Below are positions 1-9,003 of a stretch of DNA of 64,000 bases, piece after piece. The translations under genes were made by a program, and so were the position numbers. Each line of letters begins with the position of its first letter. Within the stretch, counting starts at the first letter, position 1. This DNA is from an uncultured Rhodocyclaceae bacterium (GTDB lineage Bacteria; Pseudomonadota; Gammaproteobacteria; Burkholderiales; Rhodocyclaceae), in contig CAJQTY010000004.1 in the NCBI GenBank assembly GCA_907163075.1, positions 62,001 through 126,000 of the forward strand. The letters run 5' to 3'. Under the pieces are notes generated by a model. The model saw nothing but the letters and a program-made list of their open reading frames with translations. It did no database searches and was not told the origin of the DNA.

Positions 1-1023
1 GTGGAAAGCCAGGTCATCAAACGCCGTCCGCATTACCAGATGAACGATCGGCTATTGCTCGACAAGATCGATTACGAGCGCGGCGTCGTCAACCTGAACG
101 GTACCGAATATCCGCTGCTCGACACCTTCTTCCCGACCATCGACCCGAAGAATCCCGACGTACTGACGGCCGAGGAACAGGCCGTGATGGAAAAACTCGT
201 GCTTTCCTTTACCAACAGCAAGAAGCTCCAGCAGCACGTCCGCTTCCTGTTCTCGACCGGCAGCCTGTATTTGATCCACGACGGCAACCTGCTCTATCAC
301 GGGTGCATCGCCATGAATGACGACGGTGAGTTCCGCGCCTTCAACGTCGATGGCCGCTCCTTTGCCGGCAAGGAATTTCTCGACCGTGTCGATCGTCTTG
401 CCCGGCAGGGTTATTTCGACACAGACAATCTGGAAAAGAAGCGCTACGGCATGGACGCCATGTGGTTCCTGTGGTGCGCGCCGCAGTCGCCGCTCTTCGG
501 CAAGGAAAAGATGGCCACTTTCGAGCGCTACTTCCTGGCCGACAAGGCGACTCACACCGAGAAACGCAATGCTTACTACACGCTGCGCAACACGGAAGAA
601 TCGGCAAGCAAGATTTTGCGGGAGTTCGGGCTGAACCCGGACACCGGCCACATCGTCAATGGGCACGTGCCGGTCAAGGTGGCCAAGGGCGAACGCCCGA
701 TCAAGGCCAATGGACGGCTGATCGTCATCGACGGCGGTTTTTCGCGCGCCTACCAGAAGCAGACCGGAATTGCCGGCTACACGCTGATCTCCAATTCGCG
801 CGGCTTGCTGCTCGCCGCGCACCAACCCTTTGAGTCAACGCAAAAAGCGGTGTCCGAGGAAATCGATATCGATACCGAAACGGAGATCATCCACAGCCAT
901 CCCCACCGGATGCGGGTGCGCGATACCGACAGGGGTCGCGAGATCCAGGAGCATATCGATGAACTGCAGGACCTGCTGCACGCCTACCGCGAAGGCATGA
1001 TCAAGGAACACAGCGTTGAATAA
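1..1023 (+). CDS. fbp: Class III fructose-1,6-bisphosphatase, C-terminal part (5' truncated by window edge)
   Basis: The reading frame is open from base 1 to a TAA at 1021-1023, giving 340 residues with no start visible; the GTG at base 1 is probably an internal Val codon. The sequence resembles the C-terminal half of the Firmicutes-type (class III) fructose-1,6-bisphosphatase, a protein of about 640-670 residues. Recognisable stretches are YPLLDTFFPTID, HVRFLFSTGSLYLIHDGNLL and IIHSHPHRMRVRDTDRG. The family hydrolyses fructose-1,6-bisphosphate to fructose-6-phosphate in gluconeogenesis, in the cytoplasm. That role would suit a cell growing on uronates, which yield triose phosphate and pyruvate. 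The gene converges on kdgK, with a hairpin in between. The N-terminal metal-binding half lies outside the window and cannot be checked. Confidence 0.85.
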   Translation: MESQVIKRRPHYQMNDRLLLDKIDYERGVVNLNGTEYPLLDTFFPTIDPKNPDVLTAEEQAVMEKLVLSFTNSKKLQQHVRFLFSTGSLYLIHDGNLLYHGCIAMNDDGEFRAFNVDGRSFAGKEFLDRVDRLARQGYFDTDNLEKKRYGMDAMWFLWCAPQSPLFGKEKMATFERYFLADKATHTEKRNAYYTLRNTEESASKILREFGLNPDTGHIVNGHVPVKVAKGERPIKANGRLIVIDGGFSRAYQKQTGIAGYTLISNSRGLLLAAHQPFESTQKAVSEEIDIDTETEIIHSHPHRMRVRDTDRGREIQEHIDELQDLLHAYREGMIKEHSVE

Positions 1024-1068
1024 CAACTGATCCGCGCGGCAGGCGAACTAATCTGCGACGCTTCAGCG

Positions 1069-1113
1069 ACGATGCCCTGATAGCCGCCATTCATGCGGCT
1101 TTCAGGGCATCGT
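1069..1113. terminator. Bidirectional hairpin between convergent fbp and kdgK (copy 1)
   Basis: The arms GATGCCCTGA-T-AGCCGC and GCGGCT-T-TCAGGGCATC pair with a single T:T mismatch around the loop CATTCAT, extended outward by A1069-T1113 and C1070-G1112. It lies between the ends of two convergent genes and has no clear T-tract. A bidirectional terminator is the simplest reading. The 1890-bp duplication begins exactly at its outer edge, and an identical hairpin is found at 11329-11373. Confidence 0.7.
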
Positions 1114-1142
1114 CCATTGCGGGGCGCCGATTGGCGCCGGGT

Positions 1143-2243
1143 TCAGCGGATCACCCGCGCCCCCTTGCCCTTCATGGCCGCCTCGACCTCCTCGACGCGC
1201 ACCATCGAGGTATCGCCGGGGGTGGTCATGGCCAGCGCGCCGTGCGCCGCGCCATATTCGACCGCCGCCTGCGGGCCCTTGCCTTCGAGGAAACCATAGG
1301 CCAGGCCGGAGGCGAAGCCGTCGCCGCCGCCGACGCGGTCGTAGATCTCAAGATTCTCGCGTTTCATCGACTGGTACAGTTCGCCCTGGTAGTAGAGCAG
1401 CGCCGCCCAGTCGTTGAGCGTCGCCGTGGTGGCCTTGCGCAAGGTCGTGGCCGCCACCTTGAAGTTGGGGAACTCGGCGACCGCGGTCTGGATCATCTTC
1501 TTGAAGCTGTCGGTCTCGATGTGCGTCAGGTGTTCGTCGGCGCCTTCGACTTCAAAGCCGAGGCAGGCGGTGAAGTCTTCTTCGTTGCCGATCATCACGT
1601 CGACGTAGCGGGCGATCTCGCGGTTGATCTTCTGCGCGCCGGCCTTGCCGCCCTGGCTTTTCCACAGGGAAGCGCGGTAGTTGAGGTCGTAGGCGACGAC
1701 GGTGCCGTATTTCTTGGCCGCTTCGACCGCTTCGATGACCGCTTCGGCGGTGTTGGAGGCCAGCGCGGCGAAGATGCCGCCGGTCTGGAACCAGCGTACG
1801 CCCTGTTCGCCGAAGAGTTTTTCCCAGTTGACTTCGCCGGGGCGGATCTGTGAGGCGGCGGTGTGCCCGCGGTCGGAGCAGCCGAGCGCTGGACGGATGC
1901 CGAAGCCTTTTTCGGTGAAGTTGAGGCCGACGCGGGTGTTCTTGCCGAGGCCGTCGAAGTCGCGCCAGATGACGTGGCTCATGTCGACGCCGCCTTGCAT
2001 GATGAAGTCTTCGACGAGCCAGCCGAGGTCGTTCTTCGGCAAGGCGGTGACGACGGCGGCGCGCTTGCCCCAGCATTTACGCATGGCGCGGGCGACGTTG
2101 TATTCGCCGCCGCCTTCCCAGACCTGGAAGCTGCGGGCGTTGCGCACCCGGCCGAAGCCGGGGTCGAGGCGGAGCATGACTTCGCCGAAGGAGACGCAGT
2201 CCCATTGGGTTTCGGCGGCGGATTTGATGATGAGTTCGGACAT
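1143..2243 (-). CDS. kdgK: 2-keto-3-deoxygluconate kinase (PfkB family), copy 1
   Basis: This is a 366-residue cytoplasmic PfkB-family sugar kinase that phosphorylates 2-keto-3-deoxygluconate (KDG) to KDPG with ATP. The N-terminal GGGEYNVARAM substrate loop is visible. The C-terminal motif DRVGGGDGFASG carries the catalytic base at about D308, in the variant form common in KDG kinases rather than the usual GAGD. Start chosen at ATG 2241-2243 behind AGGAAAATC; the frame stays open 11 codons further upstream but lacks a ribosome site there. It is the last gene of cluster 1, 19 bp after eda. The sequence is identical to the copy at 11403-12503. Assignment to KDG rather than another ketose rests mainly on the neighbouring eda, uxuA and uxuB. 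Confidence 0.88.
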   Translation of the reverse strand: MSELIIKSAAETQWDCVSFGEVMLRLDPGFGRVRNARSFQVWEGGGEYNVARAMRKCWGKRAAVVTALPKNDLGWLVEDFIMQGGVDMSHVIWRDFDGLGKNTRVGLNFTEKGFGIRPALGCSDRGHTAASQIRPGEVNWEKLFGEQGVRWFQTGGIFAALASNTAEAVIEAVEAAKKYGTVVAYDLNYRASLWKSQGGKAGAQKINREIARYVDVMIGNEEDFTACLGFEVEGADEHLTHIETDSFKKMIQTAVAEFPNFKVAATTLRKATTATLNDWAALLYYQGELYQSMKRENLEIYDRVGGGDGFASGLAYGFLEGKGPQAAVEYGAAHGALAMTTPGDTSMVRVEEVEAAMKGKGARVIR

Positions 2244-2262
2244 GATTTTCCTTTCTGGTGTG

Positions 2263-2949
2263 TTACTTGGCGGCAAGTTCGGTCTTGATGCGCTTGACGA
2301 GCTGGAGGATGCTGCGCACGTTGTCTTCGATCCCTTTGTAGTCTTTGGCGTCGAGCAGTTTTTTGGTGATCATGTTGGAGCCGATGCCGCAGGCGACGAT
2401 GCCGGCGCTGAACCATTTGCGCAGTGATTCTTCGGTGGGTTCGACGCCGCCGGTGGGCATGATGCGCGTCCAGGGCATGGGGCCCATGACGCTTTTGACG
2501 AAGTCGGGGCCGCCGACGGAGGCGCCGGGGAAGACTTTGACGATTTCGCAGCCGAGTTCCTGGGCGTCGCCGATTTCGGTGGCGGAGCCGCAGCCGGGGC
2601 TGTAGGGGATGCCGCGGCGGTTGCAAAGTTTGGCGGTGTCGACGCTGGTCAGCGGGCTGACGATGAAGCGGGCGCCGTTGGCGATGTAGAGGCCGGCGGT
2701 CGGGGCGTCGACGATGGAGCCGACGCCCATGATGACGCTCGGGTCGGCTTTGGCGAAATGCCGGGTGAGGTCGAGGAAGACGTGCGCGGCGAAGTCGCCG
2801 CGGTTGGTGAATTCGACGCATTTGGCGCCAGCGTTGGCGCAGGCCTGGATGACGTTGGTGCAGAGCTCGACATCCGGGTGGTAAAACACCGGGATCACGC
2901 TTTGCTCCATCATGGCGTTCAGTACACTCAGGCGGTCTTGGGATGGCAT
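2263..2949 (-). CDS. eda: KDPG/KHG aldolase, copy 1
   Basis: This 228-residue class I aldolase of the KDPG/KHG family cleaves 2-keto-3-deoxy-6-phosphogluconate to pyruvate and glyceraldehyde-3-phosphate. The proton-transfer glutamate is visible in VEFTNRG (about E46), and the Schiff-base lysine in EIVKVFPG (about K138), both at the expected family positions. Start ATG 2947-2949 has an excellent site (AAGGAG, 6-nt spacer). It follows uxuA (81-bp gap) and precedes kdgK. Repeat A ends inside the ribosome site, so the two eda copies have slightly different leaders: AAGGAGTATCCC here against AAGGAGAGTATCCC in copy 2. The proteins are identical. Gene identity is firm; specificity for KDPG over KHG is inferred from context. 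Confidence 0.93.
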   Translation of the reverse strand: MPSQDRLSVLNAMMEQSVIPVFYHPDVELCTNVIQACANAGAKCVEFTNRGDFAAHVFLDLTRHFAKADPSVIMGVGSIVDAPTAGLYIANGARFIVSPLTSVDTAKLCNRRGIPYSPGCGSATEIGDAQELGCEIVKVFPGASVGGPDFVKSVMGPMPWTRIMPTGGVEPTEESLRKWFSAGIVACGIGSNMITKKLLDAKDYKGIEDNVRSILQLVKRIKTELAAK

Positions 2950-3030
2950 GGGATACTCCTTGAGATAGAGGTAAAGGTGAAATCAGCACAACGCGGCTGA
3001 GCTTGTGCCTCAGCCGCGATCCTTTAGCCG

Positions 3031-4089
3031 CTACGCCCTGGCCGGCTGGCCGGAGAATTTGCTGACGGCTTCCCAGAGTCCGCTCAGATAGACGGCGCCG
3101 AGGGCGCGGTCGTAGAGGCCGTAGCCGGGCTTGCCGGTCTCGCCCCAGATCATGCGCCCATGGTCGGGACGCCAGTAGCCCTCGAAACCGACGTCGTGAT
3201 AGGCCTTGACGATGGCCGCCATGTCCAGCGAGCCGTCGCAGGAACGATGCGTCGATTCGTAGAAGGTGCCATCGGGTTCGACCTTGACGTTGCGCAGGTG
3301 GCCGAAATGGATGCGGCCCTGGCCGCCGAACTCACGCACCAGCGATTCGATGTTGTTGCACAGGTCGGCGCCGAGCGAACCGGCGCACAGGGTCAGGCCG
3401 TTGGCCGGCGAATCGATGAAGCCGATCAGGCGCGCCAGGTCGTCGCGGTTCTTGACGATGCGCGGCAGGCCGAAGATCGGACGCGGAGGATCGTCCGGAT
3501 GCATGGCCATCTTGACGCCGGCTTCGATGGCTACCGGGATGATCGCCTTGAGGAAGTATTCAAGGTTGCCCCACAGCGTCTCTTCGCTGACGTTCTTGTA
3601 TTCGGCGAGCAGGCTCTTGAGCTCCTCGGGCTTGTAGCTGGCGTCCCAGCCCGGCAGGGAGATGCCCTTTTCCGGATCGATGGCGGCGATGGCCTTGGCG
3701 TCGAAAGCCAGGGTAAACGAACCGTCGGGCAGTTCCTTGGCCATTTCGGTGCGCGTCCAGTCGAAGACCGGCATGAAGTTGTAGCAGATGACCTTGATGC
3801 CGACCGCGGCGCAATTCCGGATATTTTGCTGGAAGTTGGCGATCAGGCGGTCGCGCGTCGGTTTGCCGAGCTTGATGTCTTCGTGCACCGGCACGCTTTC
3901 GACGACTTCGAACTTCATTCCGGCGGCTTCGATCTGGTCGCGCAGGGCCTGCAGTTTTTCGAGCGGCCAGACTTCGCCGACGGGGATGTCGTAGACCGCG
4001 GAAACGATGCCGTACATGCCGGGAATCTGGCGGATGTATTTGAGGCTGACGGGGTCGGATTCACCGTACCAGCGGAAGGTCATTTTCAT
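3031..4089 (-). CDS. uxuA: Mannonate dehydratase, copy 1
   Basis: The protein has 352 residues, matching UxuA-family mannonate dehydratases (xylose-isomerase-like TIM barrel), which convert D-mannonate to 2-keto-3-deoxygluconate. Conserved signatures are visible: [25 protein letters not shown] with metal-binding histidine and aspartate, GHLRNVK, and WRPDHGRM near the C-terminus. Start ATG has AAGGAA upstream. It lies 47 bp after uxuB and upstream of eda. Repeat B starts within the last Ala codon (3035), so the stop codon here is TAG whereas copy 2 ends in TGA; the proteins are identical. Function is assigned with high confidence. Confidence 0.95.
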   Translation of the reverse strand: MKMTFRWYGESDPVSLKYIRQIPGMYGIVSAVYDIPVGEVWPLEKLQALRDQIEAAGMKFEVVESVPVHEDIKLGKPTRDRLIANFQQNIRNCAAVGIKVICYNFMPVFDWTRTEMAKELPDGSFTLAFDAKAIAAIDPEKGISLPGWDASYKPEELKSLLAEYKNVSEETLWGNLEYFLKAIIPVAIEAGVKMAMHPDDPPRPIFGLPRIVKNRDDLARLIGFIDSPANGLTLCAGSLGADLCNNIESLVREFGGQGRIHFGHLRNVKVEPDGTFYESTHRSCDGSLDMAAIVKAYHDVGFEGYWRPDHGRMIWGETGKPGYGLYDRALGAVYLSGLWEAVSKFSGQPARA

Positions 4090-5600
4090 GTGCGTGGTTC
4101 CTTGTGTAGTCGTTTCGGGGTTAAAACAGGCTAGAGTCAGAAGCGGATCGCGGCGGCGGTAGCCACCTCGGGGTTCGTCGCCAATTCGACGAACTTGGCG
4201 ATGAGCAAGGCGCGGAAGTCGGCGTTGGCCGGCAGGTCGGCGCCGAAGATCTTGTCCAGCGCCAGCAGGTGGCCGACGATACTCGGGGCGTCGCTGCTCA
4301 GCCGGGCGCGCGCCAGGATCTCGGCGGACTGCGGGTCGTTGAGCACGGCGTCGGGGGTGTGGGCGATCTTTACGGCGTAGTGCATCCAGGCGGCGATGGC
4401 GGTGGCGATCGCCGGTGAAGCCAGACCTTTGGCGAGGCGGTCGCGCAGCGGGGCGAGCAGGCGCTGCGGGAGCTTCTGCGAGCCGTCGGAGGCGATCTGC
4501 GCGGTGCGGTGCTTGAGCGCGGGATTGCGGAAGCGCTGTTTTAAGCTTTCCACGTATTCGGCGGGATTGACGCCCTTGGGGGCATGCAGGACTTCACGGA
4601 TCTCGACCCAAAGCGGGTCGAGGATGTCGGTGATCAGGGGCAGTTGCATGGCGTCGGCGACGGTTTCGCGTCCGGTCAGCTGTCCGAGGTAGGCGAGCGT
4701 GGAGTGCGCGCCATTGAGGCAGCGCAGTTTCATGTTTTCCCAACACTCGATTTCGTCGGAGAAGACGGCGCCGGCGATCGTCCAGTCGGGGCGGCCGAGG
4801 GTGAACTGGTCTTCGATGACCCATTGCACGAACTGTTCGGTGACGACCGGCCAGGCGTCATCGAGGCCGATGACCTGGTTGACGTGGGCGCGGTCGGCGT
4901 CGGTGGTGGCCGGGGTGATGCGGTCGACCATGGTGCACGGGAAGCAGACGCTGGCTTCGATCCAGGCGGCAAGGTCGGCGTCGACCTGGCGGGCGAAGGC
5001 GAGGACGGCGGCCTTGGCGAGTTTGCCGTTGTTCGGCAGGTTGTCGCAGCTGAGGACGGTGAAGGGGGGAATGCCAGCCGCCTTGCGCTTCTTCAGGGCC
5101 TGCACGATGAAGCCGAGGATGGTTTTGGGGGTGGCCAGGGCGGCGAGATCGGCGGCGATGGCCGGGGCCTGCAGCTGCAGCTGGCCGCTGGCCGGGTCGA
5201 GGTAGTAGCCTTTTTCGGTGACGGTGATGCTGACGATGCGCGTGCTGAGGTCGCTCATTTTGGCGAGCAGTTTGTCAGCGTCTTCGGCGCCGCCGAGGAC
5301 GTCGATGATCGAGCCGATGATGCGCACTTTCTCGGAATCGGCGCCCATTTCGGCGAGGGCGTAGAGGCCGTCCTGCGGCACCAGGGCATTCTTCATTTTA
5401 GCCGAGTTGACGCTGGCGCCGATGATGCCCCAGGCCAGGTCGCCGGAGGCCAAAACCGCATCGGTGAACATCGCCTGATGGGCCCGGTGGAAGGCGCCAA
5501 TGCCCAGATGCACGATCGATCCGACAACCTTGCTGCGGTCGTATCCGGGTTTCGCAACGCCTCCCGACAACTGCGTCAGACTCTTTTCGCTTAGCCGCAT
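3035..5600. repeat. Direct repeat B, copy 1 (uxuA-uxuB module, 2566 bp)
   Basis: The segment recurs at 22854-25419 with offset 19819, in the same orientation. Reading frames in several registers of both strands translate identically across it, so the DNA is identical or nearly so. It runs from the last sense codon of uxuA to the start codon of uxuB. Sequence outside differs completely, including the stop codon of uxuA and the leader of uxuB. No flanking insertion sequence is visible. Confidence 0.95.
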
Positions 5601-5603
5601 CAT
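4137..5603 (-). CDS. uxuB: Fructuronate reductase (polyol/mannitol dehydrogenase family), copy 1
   Basis: This 488-residue long-chain mannitol-dehydrogenase-family enzyme is predicted to reduce D-fructuronate to D-mannonate with NADH in the cytoplasm. The N-terminal nucleotide-binding region contains [15 protein letters not shown]. The family signature SCDNLPNNG and the substrate-site segments VDRITPATT and [10 protein letters not shown] follow. Start ATG 5601-5603 has TAGGAG seven bases upstream; the next codon is also ATG, and it is the first codon shared with copy 2. The frame stays open another 34 codons upstream without a ribosome site. It lies 34 bp downstream of uxaC. Mannonate/fructuronate specificity rather than mannitol or tagaturonate is inferred from adjacency to uxuA and uxaC. 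Confidence 0.9.
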   Translation of the reverse strand: MMRLSEKSLTQLSGGVAKPGYDRSKVVGSIVHLGIGAFHRAHQAMFTDAVLASGDLAWGIIGASVNSAKMKNALVPQDGLYALAEMGADSEKVRIIGSIIDVLGGAEDADKLLAKMSDLSTRIVSITVTEKGYYLDPASGQLQLQAPAIAADLAALATPKTILGFIVQALKKRKAAGIPPFTVLSCDNLPNNGKLAKAAVLAFARQVDADLAAWIEASVCFPCTMVDRITPATTDADRAHVNQVIGLDDAWPVVTEQFVQWVIEDQFTLGRPDWTIAGAVFSDEIECWENMKLRCLNGAHSTLAYLGQLTGRETVADAMQLPLITDILDPLWVEIREVLHAPKGVNPAEYVESLKQRFRNPALKHRTAQIASDGSQKLPQRLLAPLRDRLAKGLASPAIATAIAAWMHYAVKIAHTPDAVLNDPQSAEILARARLSSDAPSIVGHLLALDKIFGADLPANADFRALLIAKFVELATNPEVATAAAIRF

Positions 5604-5637
5604 GTGGTTTCTCCTAAAATCTAGTTGTGATTCTTCA

Positions 5638-7056
5638 TTATTCGACCCCCGGAATAGCGAAGTAATTTTTCGCGTTGCGGAAGCTGATGTCCTGCACCAT
5701 GCCACCGAAAGTCTCGAAGTCGGCGGGGATCTCGCCGGCTTCGATCCAGCCGCCGACGAGCGCGCACAGGATGCGGCGGAAATACTCGTGGCGCGGGAAG
5801 GAGAGGAAGCTCCTTGAATCGGTGAGCATGCCGACGAAACGCGAGAGCAGTCCGAGGTTGCCCAGGCTGACCATCTGCCGGCGCATGCCTTCGATGTGGT
5901 CGTTGAACCACCAGGCCGAGCCGCACTGGATCTTGCCGGGAATCGATCCGTCCTGGAAGCAGCCCATGACCGTGCCGAGCACTTCGAGGTCGCCGGGATT
6001 GAGCGAATAGAGAATGGTCTTGGGCAGCAGGCCGTCGCTCTGCAGGGCGTCCATGAAGGCGCCGAGCTTGCGCGCGATCTTCTCGTCGCTCACCGCGTCG
6101 TAGCCGGTATCGGGGCCAAGGCGCTTGAACATCGGTGTGTTGAGATTGCGGATGGCGGCCAGATGCAGTTGCATGACCCAGCCGCGCCTGGCGTTCATGC
6201 GCCCGACGTCGAGCAGGACGGCGGTCTTGAAGGCGTCGCTCTCGTCCGGCGTAGGCGGCGTTCCGTTGAGCAGTTTGGTGAACAGGGTTTCCAGTGCCGG
6301 CCCGTTGGTAAAGGTGGCGAAGGGCGCGATCAGGCCGTGGTCGGAGGCGCGGCAGCCGAGGTCGTGGAACGCGCTGTGGCGCGTGTCGAGCGCGGTGACC
6401 AGGTCGCGATAGCTGCCGATGGAGACGTTGGCGGCGCTGCCGAGCTTGACCAGATAGGTTTTCCAGGCGAGCAGGTCGTCAATTGCCAGCGCCTTGTCGG
6501 GCCGGTAGCTGGGCGTCATCACCGGGTCGCCGGGCTGGCGCGCGGTGGTGTAGGCGATGTGGTGCTCGAGGGTGTCGGCCGGGTCGTCGGTGGTGCCGAC
6601 GGCGCGGACGTTCATTCTCTTGAGCAGAGTGCGGGCGCCGAATTCGGGGGTGACGATCTGGGCGTTGCAGGCTTCCCAGATTTTCGGCGCGGTTTTTTCG
6701 GAGAGCGGCTCATAGATCCCGAAGTAGCGCTGCAGTTCGAGGTGAGTCCAGTGGTAGAGCGGGTTGCCGATCAGGCGCGGAACCGTTCTGGCCCACGCGA
6801 GGAAGCTGTTGTAATCGGGTTCGTGGCCGGTGATGTCGTCTTCGGGCACGCCGTTCGAGCGCATGGCGCGCCACTTGTAGTGGTCGCCGCCGAGCCAGGC
6901 GTGGGCGATGTTCTTGAAGCGTGAGTCGTTGGCGATGTCGGCAGGCGGCAGGTGGCAGTGATAGTCGAGGATCGGCATCGCTGCCGCGTAGTCGTGGTAG
7001 AGCCGCCGCGAGCTCTCGTCGGGGAGGAGGAAATCGGCGTTCATGAAGGCTTGCAT
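5638..7056 (-). CDS. uxaC: Uronate (glucuronate/galacturonate) isomerase
   Basis: The product is 472 residues, the usual UxaC length, and is an amidohydrolase-fold isomerase converting D-glucuronate to D-fructuronate. Near the N-terminus the metal-binding DYHCHLPP motif and ADIANDSRFKN are visible, followed by AWLGGDHYKWRAMR and the C-terminal LTDSRSFLSFPRHEYFRR, all characteristic. Start ATG 7054-7056 lies behind CGGAGTAAACAT; the frame runs on upstream through dctM in a meaningless register, which I reject. It sits 20 bp downstream of dctM. It is the only gene of the core hexuronate pathway present once, so cluster 2 lacks this entry step. Confidence 0.96.
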   Translation of the reverse strand: MQAFMNADFLLPDESSRRLYHDYAAAMPILDYHCHLPPADIANDSRFKNIAHAWLGGDHYKWRAMRSNGVPEDDITGHEPDYNSFLAWARTVPRLIGNPLYHWTHLELQRYFGIYEPLSEKTAPKIWEACNAQIVTPEFGARTLLKRMNVRAVGTTDDPADTLEHHIAYTTARQPGDPVMTPSYRPDKALAIDDLLAWKTYLVKLGSAANVSIGSYRDLVTALDTRHSAFHDLGCRASDHGLIAPFATFTNGPALETLFTKLLNGTPPTPDESDAFKTAVLLDVGRMNARRGWVMQLHLAAIRNLNTPMFKRLGPDTGYDAVSDEKIARKLGAFMDALQSDGLLPKTILYSLNPGDLEVLGTVMGCFQDGSIPGKIQCGSAWWFNDHIEGMRRQMVSLGNLGLLSRFVGMLTDSRSFLSFPRHEYFRRILCALVGGWIEAGEIPADFETFGGMVQDISFRNAKNYFAIPGVE

Positions 7057-7076
7057 ATGTTTACTCCGTGCATTAA

Positions 7077-8435
7077 TCAGAACACCGGTGCGCCCTTGAG
7101 CAGCGTCGGAATCCAGGTTGAGAACGACGGCACATAGGTAACGACGGCCATCACGGCAAAGAGCGCGCCGTAGAACGGCGTGATGCTCTTCATCACCTGT
7201 TCGACCGAGACCTCGCCGATGGCGCACCCCACGAACTGTGTCGTCCCCACCGGCGGCGTGTTCAGCCCGAGCGCGCAGTTGAGCAGTATGACCATGCCGA
7301 ACTGCACCGGACCCATGCCCATCTGGATCGCCAGCGGCAGGAACAGCGGCGTGCAGATCAGGATGGTCGAAGCCATGTCCATGAAGGTGCCGAGGATGAA
7401 CAGGATCAGGTTGATCAGGAAAAACATCACGTACGGGTTGGTCGTCGCGGAAAGCAGCAGTTCGGCTGTCTTGTCCGGGATTTCCAGGATCGCCATGATG
7501 TACTGGAACATCGTCGATACGCCGATCAGCAGCAGTACCACGCCGGTCGTCTTGGCGGCCTTGGCCGCCGCCTTCATCAGCTTGCTCCAGGTCATCGTGC
7601 GGTAGCCGAGGAAGGTGAGCAGCAGCGTGTAGGTCACGGCGATGCCGGCGGCTTCGGTGGCGGTGGTGATGCCGGCGATGATGCAGCCGAGGATGATGAC
7701 GATCACCAGCATGCCCGGGGCGGCGGCGATGCACGAGGTGAGCACCGCGTTCCAGCCAGCGAACTTGTCCAGTGTGCGCGACCCGTCGGCGCGCACCGGG
7801 TAGCCTTCGCGCTTGGCCACCCAGTAGGCGGCGAACAGCATGCAGGCCATCAGCACGAGCACCGGCAACAGGCCGGCGAACATCAGGTCGCCGATCGACA
7901 CGCCCTTGACCATGACGTTGTGGCCCAGCAACATGCCGCTGCTGCTGGAGGCGGCGAAGGCGTAGATGATCAGGTTGTGCGAGGTCGGCATCAGGGCGCC
8001 GGCCAGCGAGGCATGCGTGGTGACGTTCACCGCGTAGTCGGCGCTGTAGCCTTCTCTCTTCATCATCGGGATCATGACGCCGCCCATCGCCGAAACGTCG
8101 GCCACCGGCGAGCCGGAGACGCCGCCGAACAGCGTGCACGCCACCACGTTGGCCATGCCCAGGCCGCCACGCCAGTGGCCGACCAGGTTGCGGGCGAAAT
8201 TGACGATCTTGTCGGCGACGCCGCCATGCAGCATCAGTTCGCCGGAGAAGATGAAGAAGGGGATGGCCAGGAAGGAAAAGACGTTCATCCCGGAGATCAT
8301 GTTCTGGAAGGCGAGCTCGAGCGGGAAGCCTTCCACCCAGTAGGTGGCCAGGCAGCTGAGGGCGATCGAAAAGGCGACCGGTACCCCGAGCAGCAGGAAG
8401 AGCGTGAAGCTGATACAGAGGACGGTCAGTGCCAT
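7077..8435 (-). CDS. dctM: TRAP transporter large membrane subunit (DctM), cluster 1
   Basis: This 452-residue, highly hydrophobic protein with about 12 predicted membrane segments belongs to the DctM family, the Na+-coupled ion channel-like subunit of a tripartite TRAP transporter in the inner membrane. Typical stretches include AIPFFIFSGELM, GGVSGSPVADVSAMG and ALGLNTPPVGT. The ATG at 8433-8435 overlaps the end of dctQ by 10 bp, the usual translational coupling. It lies 20 bp upstream of uxaC, so import and isomerisation are likely co-transcribed. By context the substrate is a hexuronate such as glucuronate or galacturonate; the sequence alone does not show the substrate. Confidence 0.93.
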   Translation of the reverse strand: MALTVLCISFTLFLLLGVPVAFSIALSCLATYWVEGFPLELAFQNMISGMNVFSFLAIPFFIFSGELMLHGGVADKIVNFARNLVGHWRGGLGMANVVACTLFGGVSGSPVADVSAMGGVMIPMMKREGYSADYAVNVTTHASLAGALMPTSHNLIIYAFAASSSSGMLLGHNVMVKGVSIGDLMFAGLLPVLVLMACMLFAAYWVAKREGYPVRADGSRTLDKFAGWNAVLTSCIAAAPGMLVIVIILGCIIAGITTATEAAGIAVTYTLLLTFLGYRTMTWSKLMKAAAKAAKTTGVVLLLIGVSTMFQYIMAILEIPDKTAELLLSATTNPYVMFFLINLILFILGTFMDMASTILICTPLFLPLAIQMGMGPVQFGMVILLNCALGLNTPPVGTTQFVGCAIGEVSVEQVMKSITPFYGALFAVMAVVTYVPSFSTWIPTLLKGAPVF

Positions 8436-8920
8436 GATGGGATCACTTCCTTGTCGGTAAACATTGCAATCAGGTGTTCGATCGAGAACAGGACGATCAG
8501 TGCGCCGGCGGCCACTGCGGGGATATAGCGGTAGGCTTCGGAGATGCCCAGCGTGGGGATGCTGTTGGGCCACACGGAAATCGCCATGGTCGTGCAGCCC
8601 CAGACGAGGGCGGCGCCGAAACAGATGGTGATCAGGCCGACCAGGTTGCCGATCCAGAACTGGTAGGACTTGGGCAGCAGGCCGGTCAGGGATTCCATGC
8701 CGATGTGGCCTTCGTCGCGCACGCCGGCGGCGGCGCCGAACATGGCGACGTTGATGACCAGGATCAGGGCCACCTGTTCCGACCACGACGGGGCGTCATT
8801 GAGGATGTAGCGCCAGATCACCGAGCCGACGACGACGCCGACGATCCCCAGCAGGCAGGCGACGGCGATGTACATCGCCCAACGGGACAGTCGGGCGTTA
8901 AGGCAGGTTAGCCAATTCAT
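8426..8920 (-). CDS. dctQ: TRAP transporter small membrane subunit (DctQ), cluster 1
   Basis: This 164-residue protein with four predicted membrane helices matches the DctQ family, which pairs with DctM in the inner membrane. The conserved RYILNDAPSWSEQVA and the stretch containing DEGHIGME (helix II-III loop) are visible. Start ATG 8918-8920 has GGAG seven bases upstream. It overlaps dctM by 10 bp and follows dctP after an 83-bp gap holding a stem-loop. The order P-Q-M is that of the classical Rhodobacter dctPQM system. Confidence 0.9.
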   Translation of the reverse strand: MNWLTCLNARLSRWAMYIAVACLLGIVGVVVGSVIWRYILNDAPSWSEQVALILVINVAMFGAAAGVRDEGHIGMESLTGLLPKSYQFWIGNLVGLITICFGAALVWGCTTMAISVWPNSIPTLGISEAYRYIPAVAAGALIVLFSIEHLIAMFTDKEVIPSWH

Positions 8921-8931
8921 TGCTTTACTCC

Positions 8932-8970
8932 AAAAAACAACCCGAAGATGCGCAGAGCACAGCTTCGGGC
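8932..8970 (-). terminator. Stem-loop with T-tract between dctP and dctQ (attenuator candidate)
   Basis: On the minus strand GCCCGAAG pairs with CTTCGGGT, with further inner pairing, followed by TTGTTTTTT. This looks like an intrinsic terminator placed inside the operon, between the abundant periplasmic receptor gene and the membrane subunit genes. Partial termination would give more DctP than DctQM, as is common in binding-protein operons. Activity is inferred. Confidence 0.6.
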
Positions 8971-9003
8971 TTGATTGCTATCGTTTGAACACCTGAAACC
9001 TGA

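Larger units (their letters stand above)
1069..2958. repeat. Direct repeat A, copy 1 (kdgK-eda module, 1890 bp)
   Basis: This segment recurs at 11329-13218 at a constant offset of 10260. Because the offset is a multiple of 60, the sequence blocks line up and read identically; overlapping reading frames on both strands also translate identically. The left boundary coincides with a hairpin and the right boundary lies inside the eda ribosome-binding region. Flanks on both sides are unrelated. No insertion sequence or terminal repeat is seen. Confidence 0.95.

Noticed and set aside
52-825. A 257-codon minus-strand frame inside fbp
   Set aside because: It overlaps a recognisable plus-strand gene completely and has no domain or ribosome site.
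5638-8139. An 833-codon frame ending as UxaC
   Set aside because: The first 360 codons are an out-of-frame reading of dctM; the UxaC start at 7056 has its own ribosome site.
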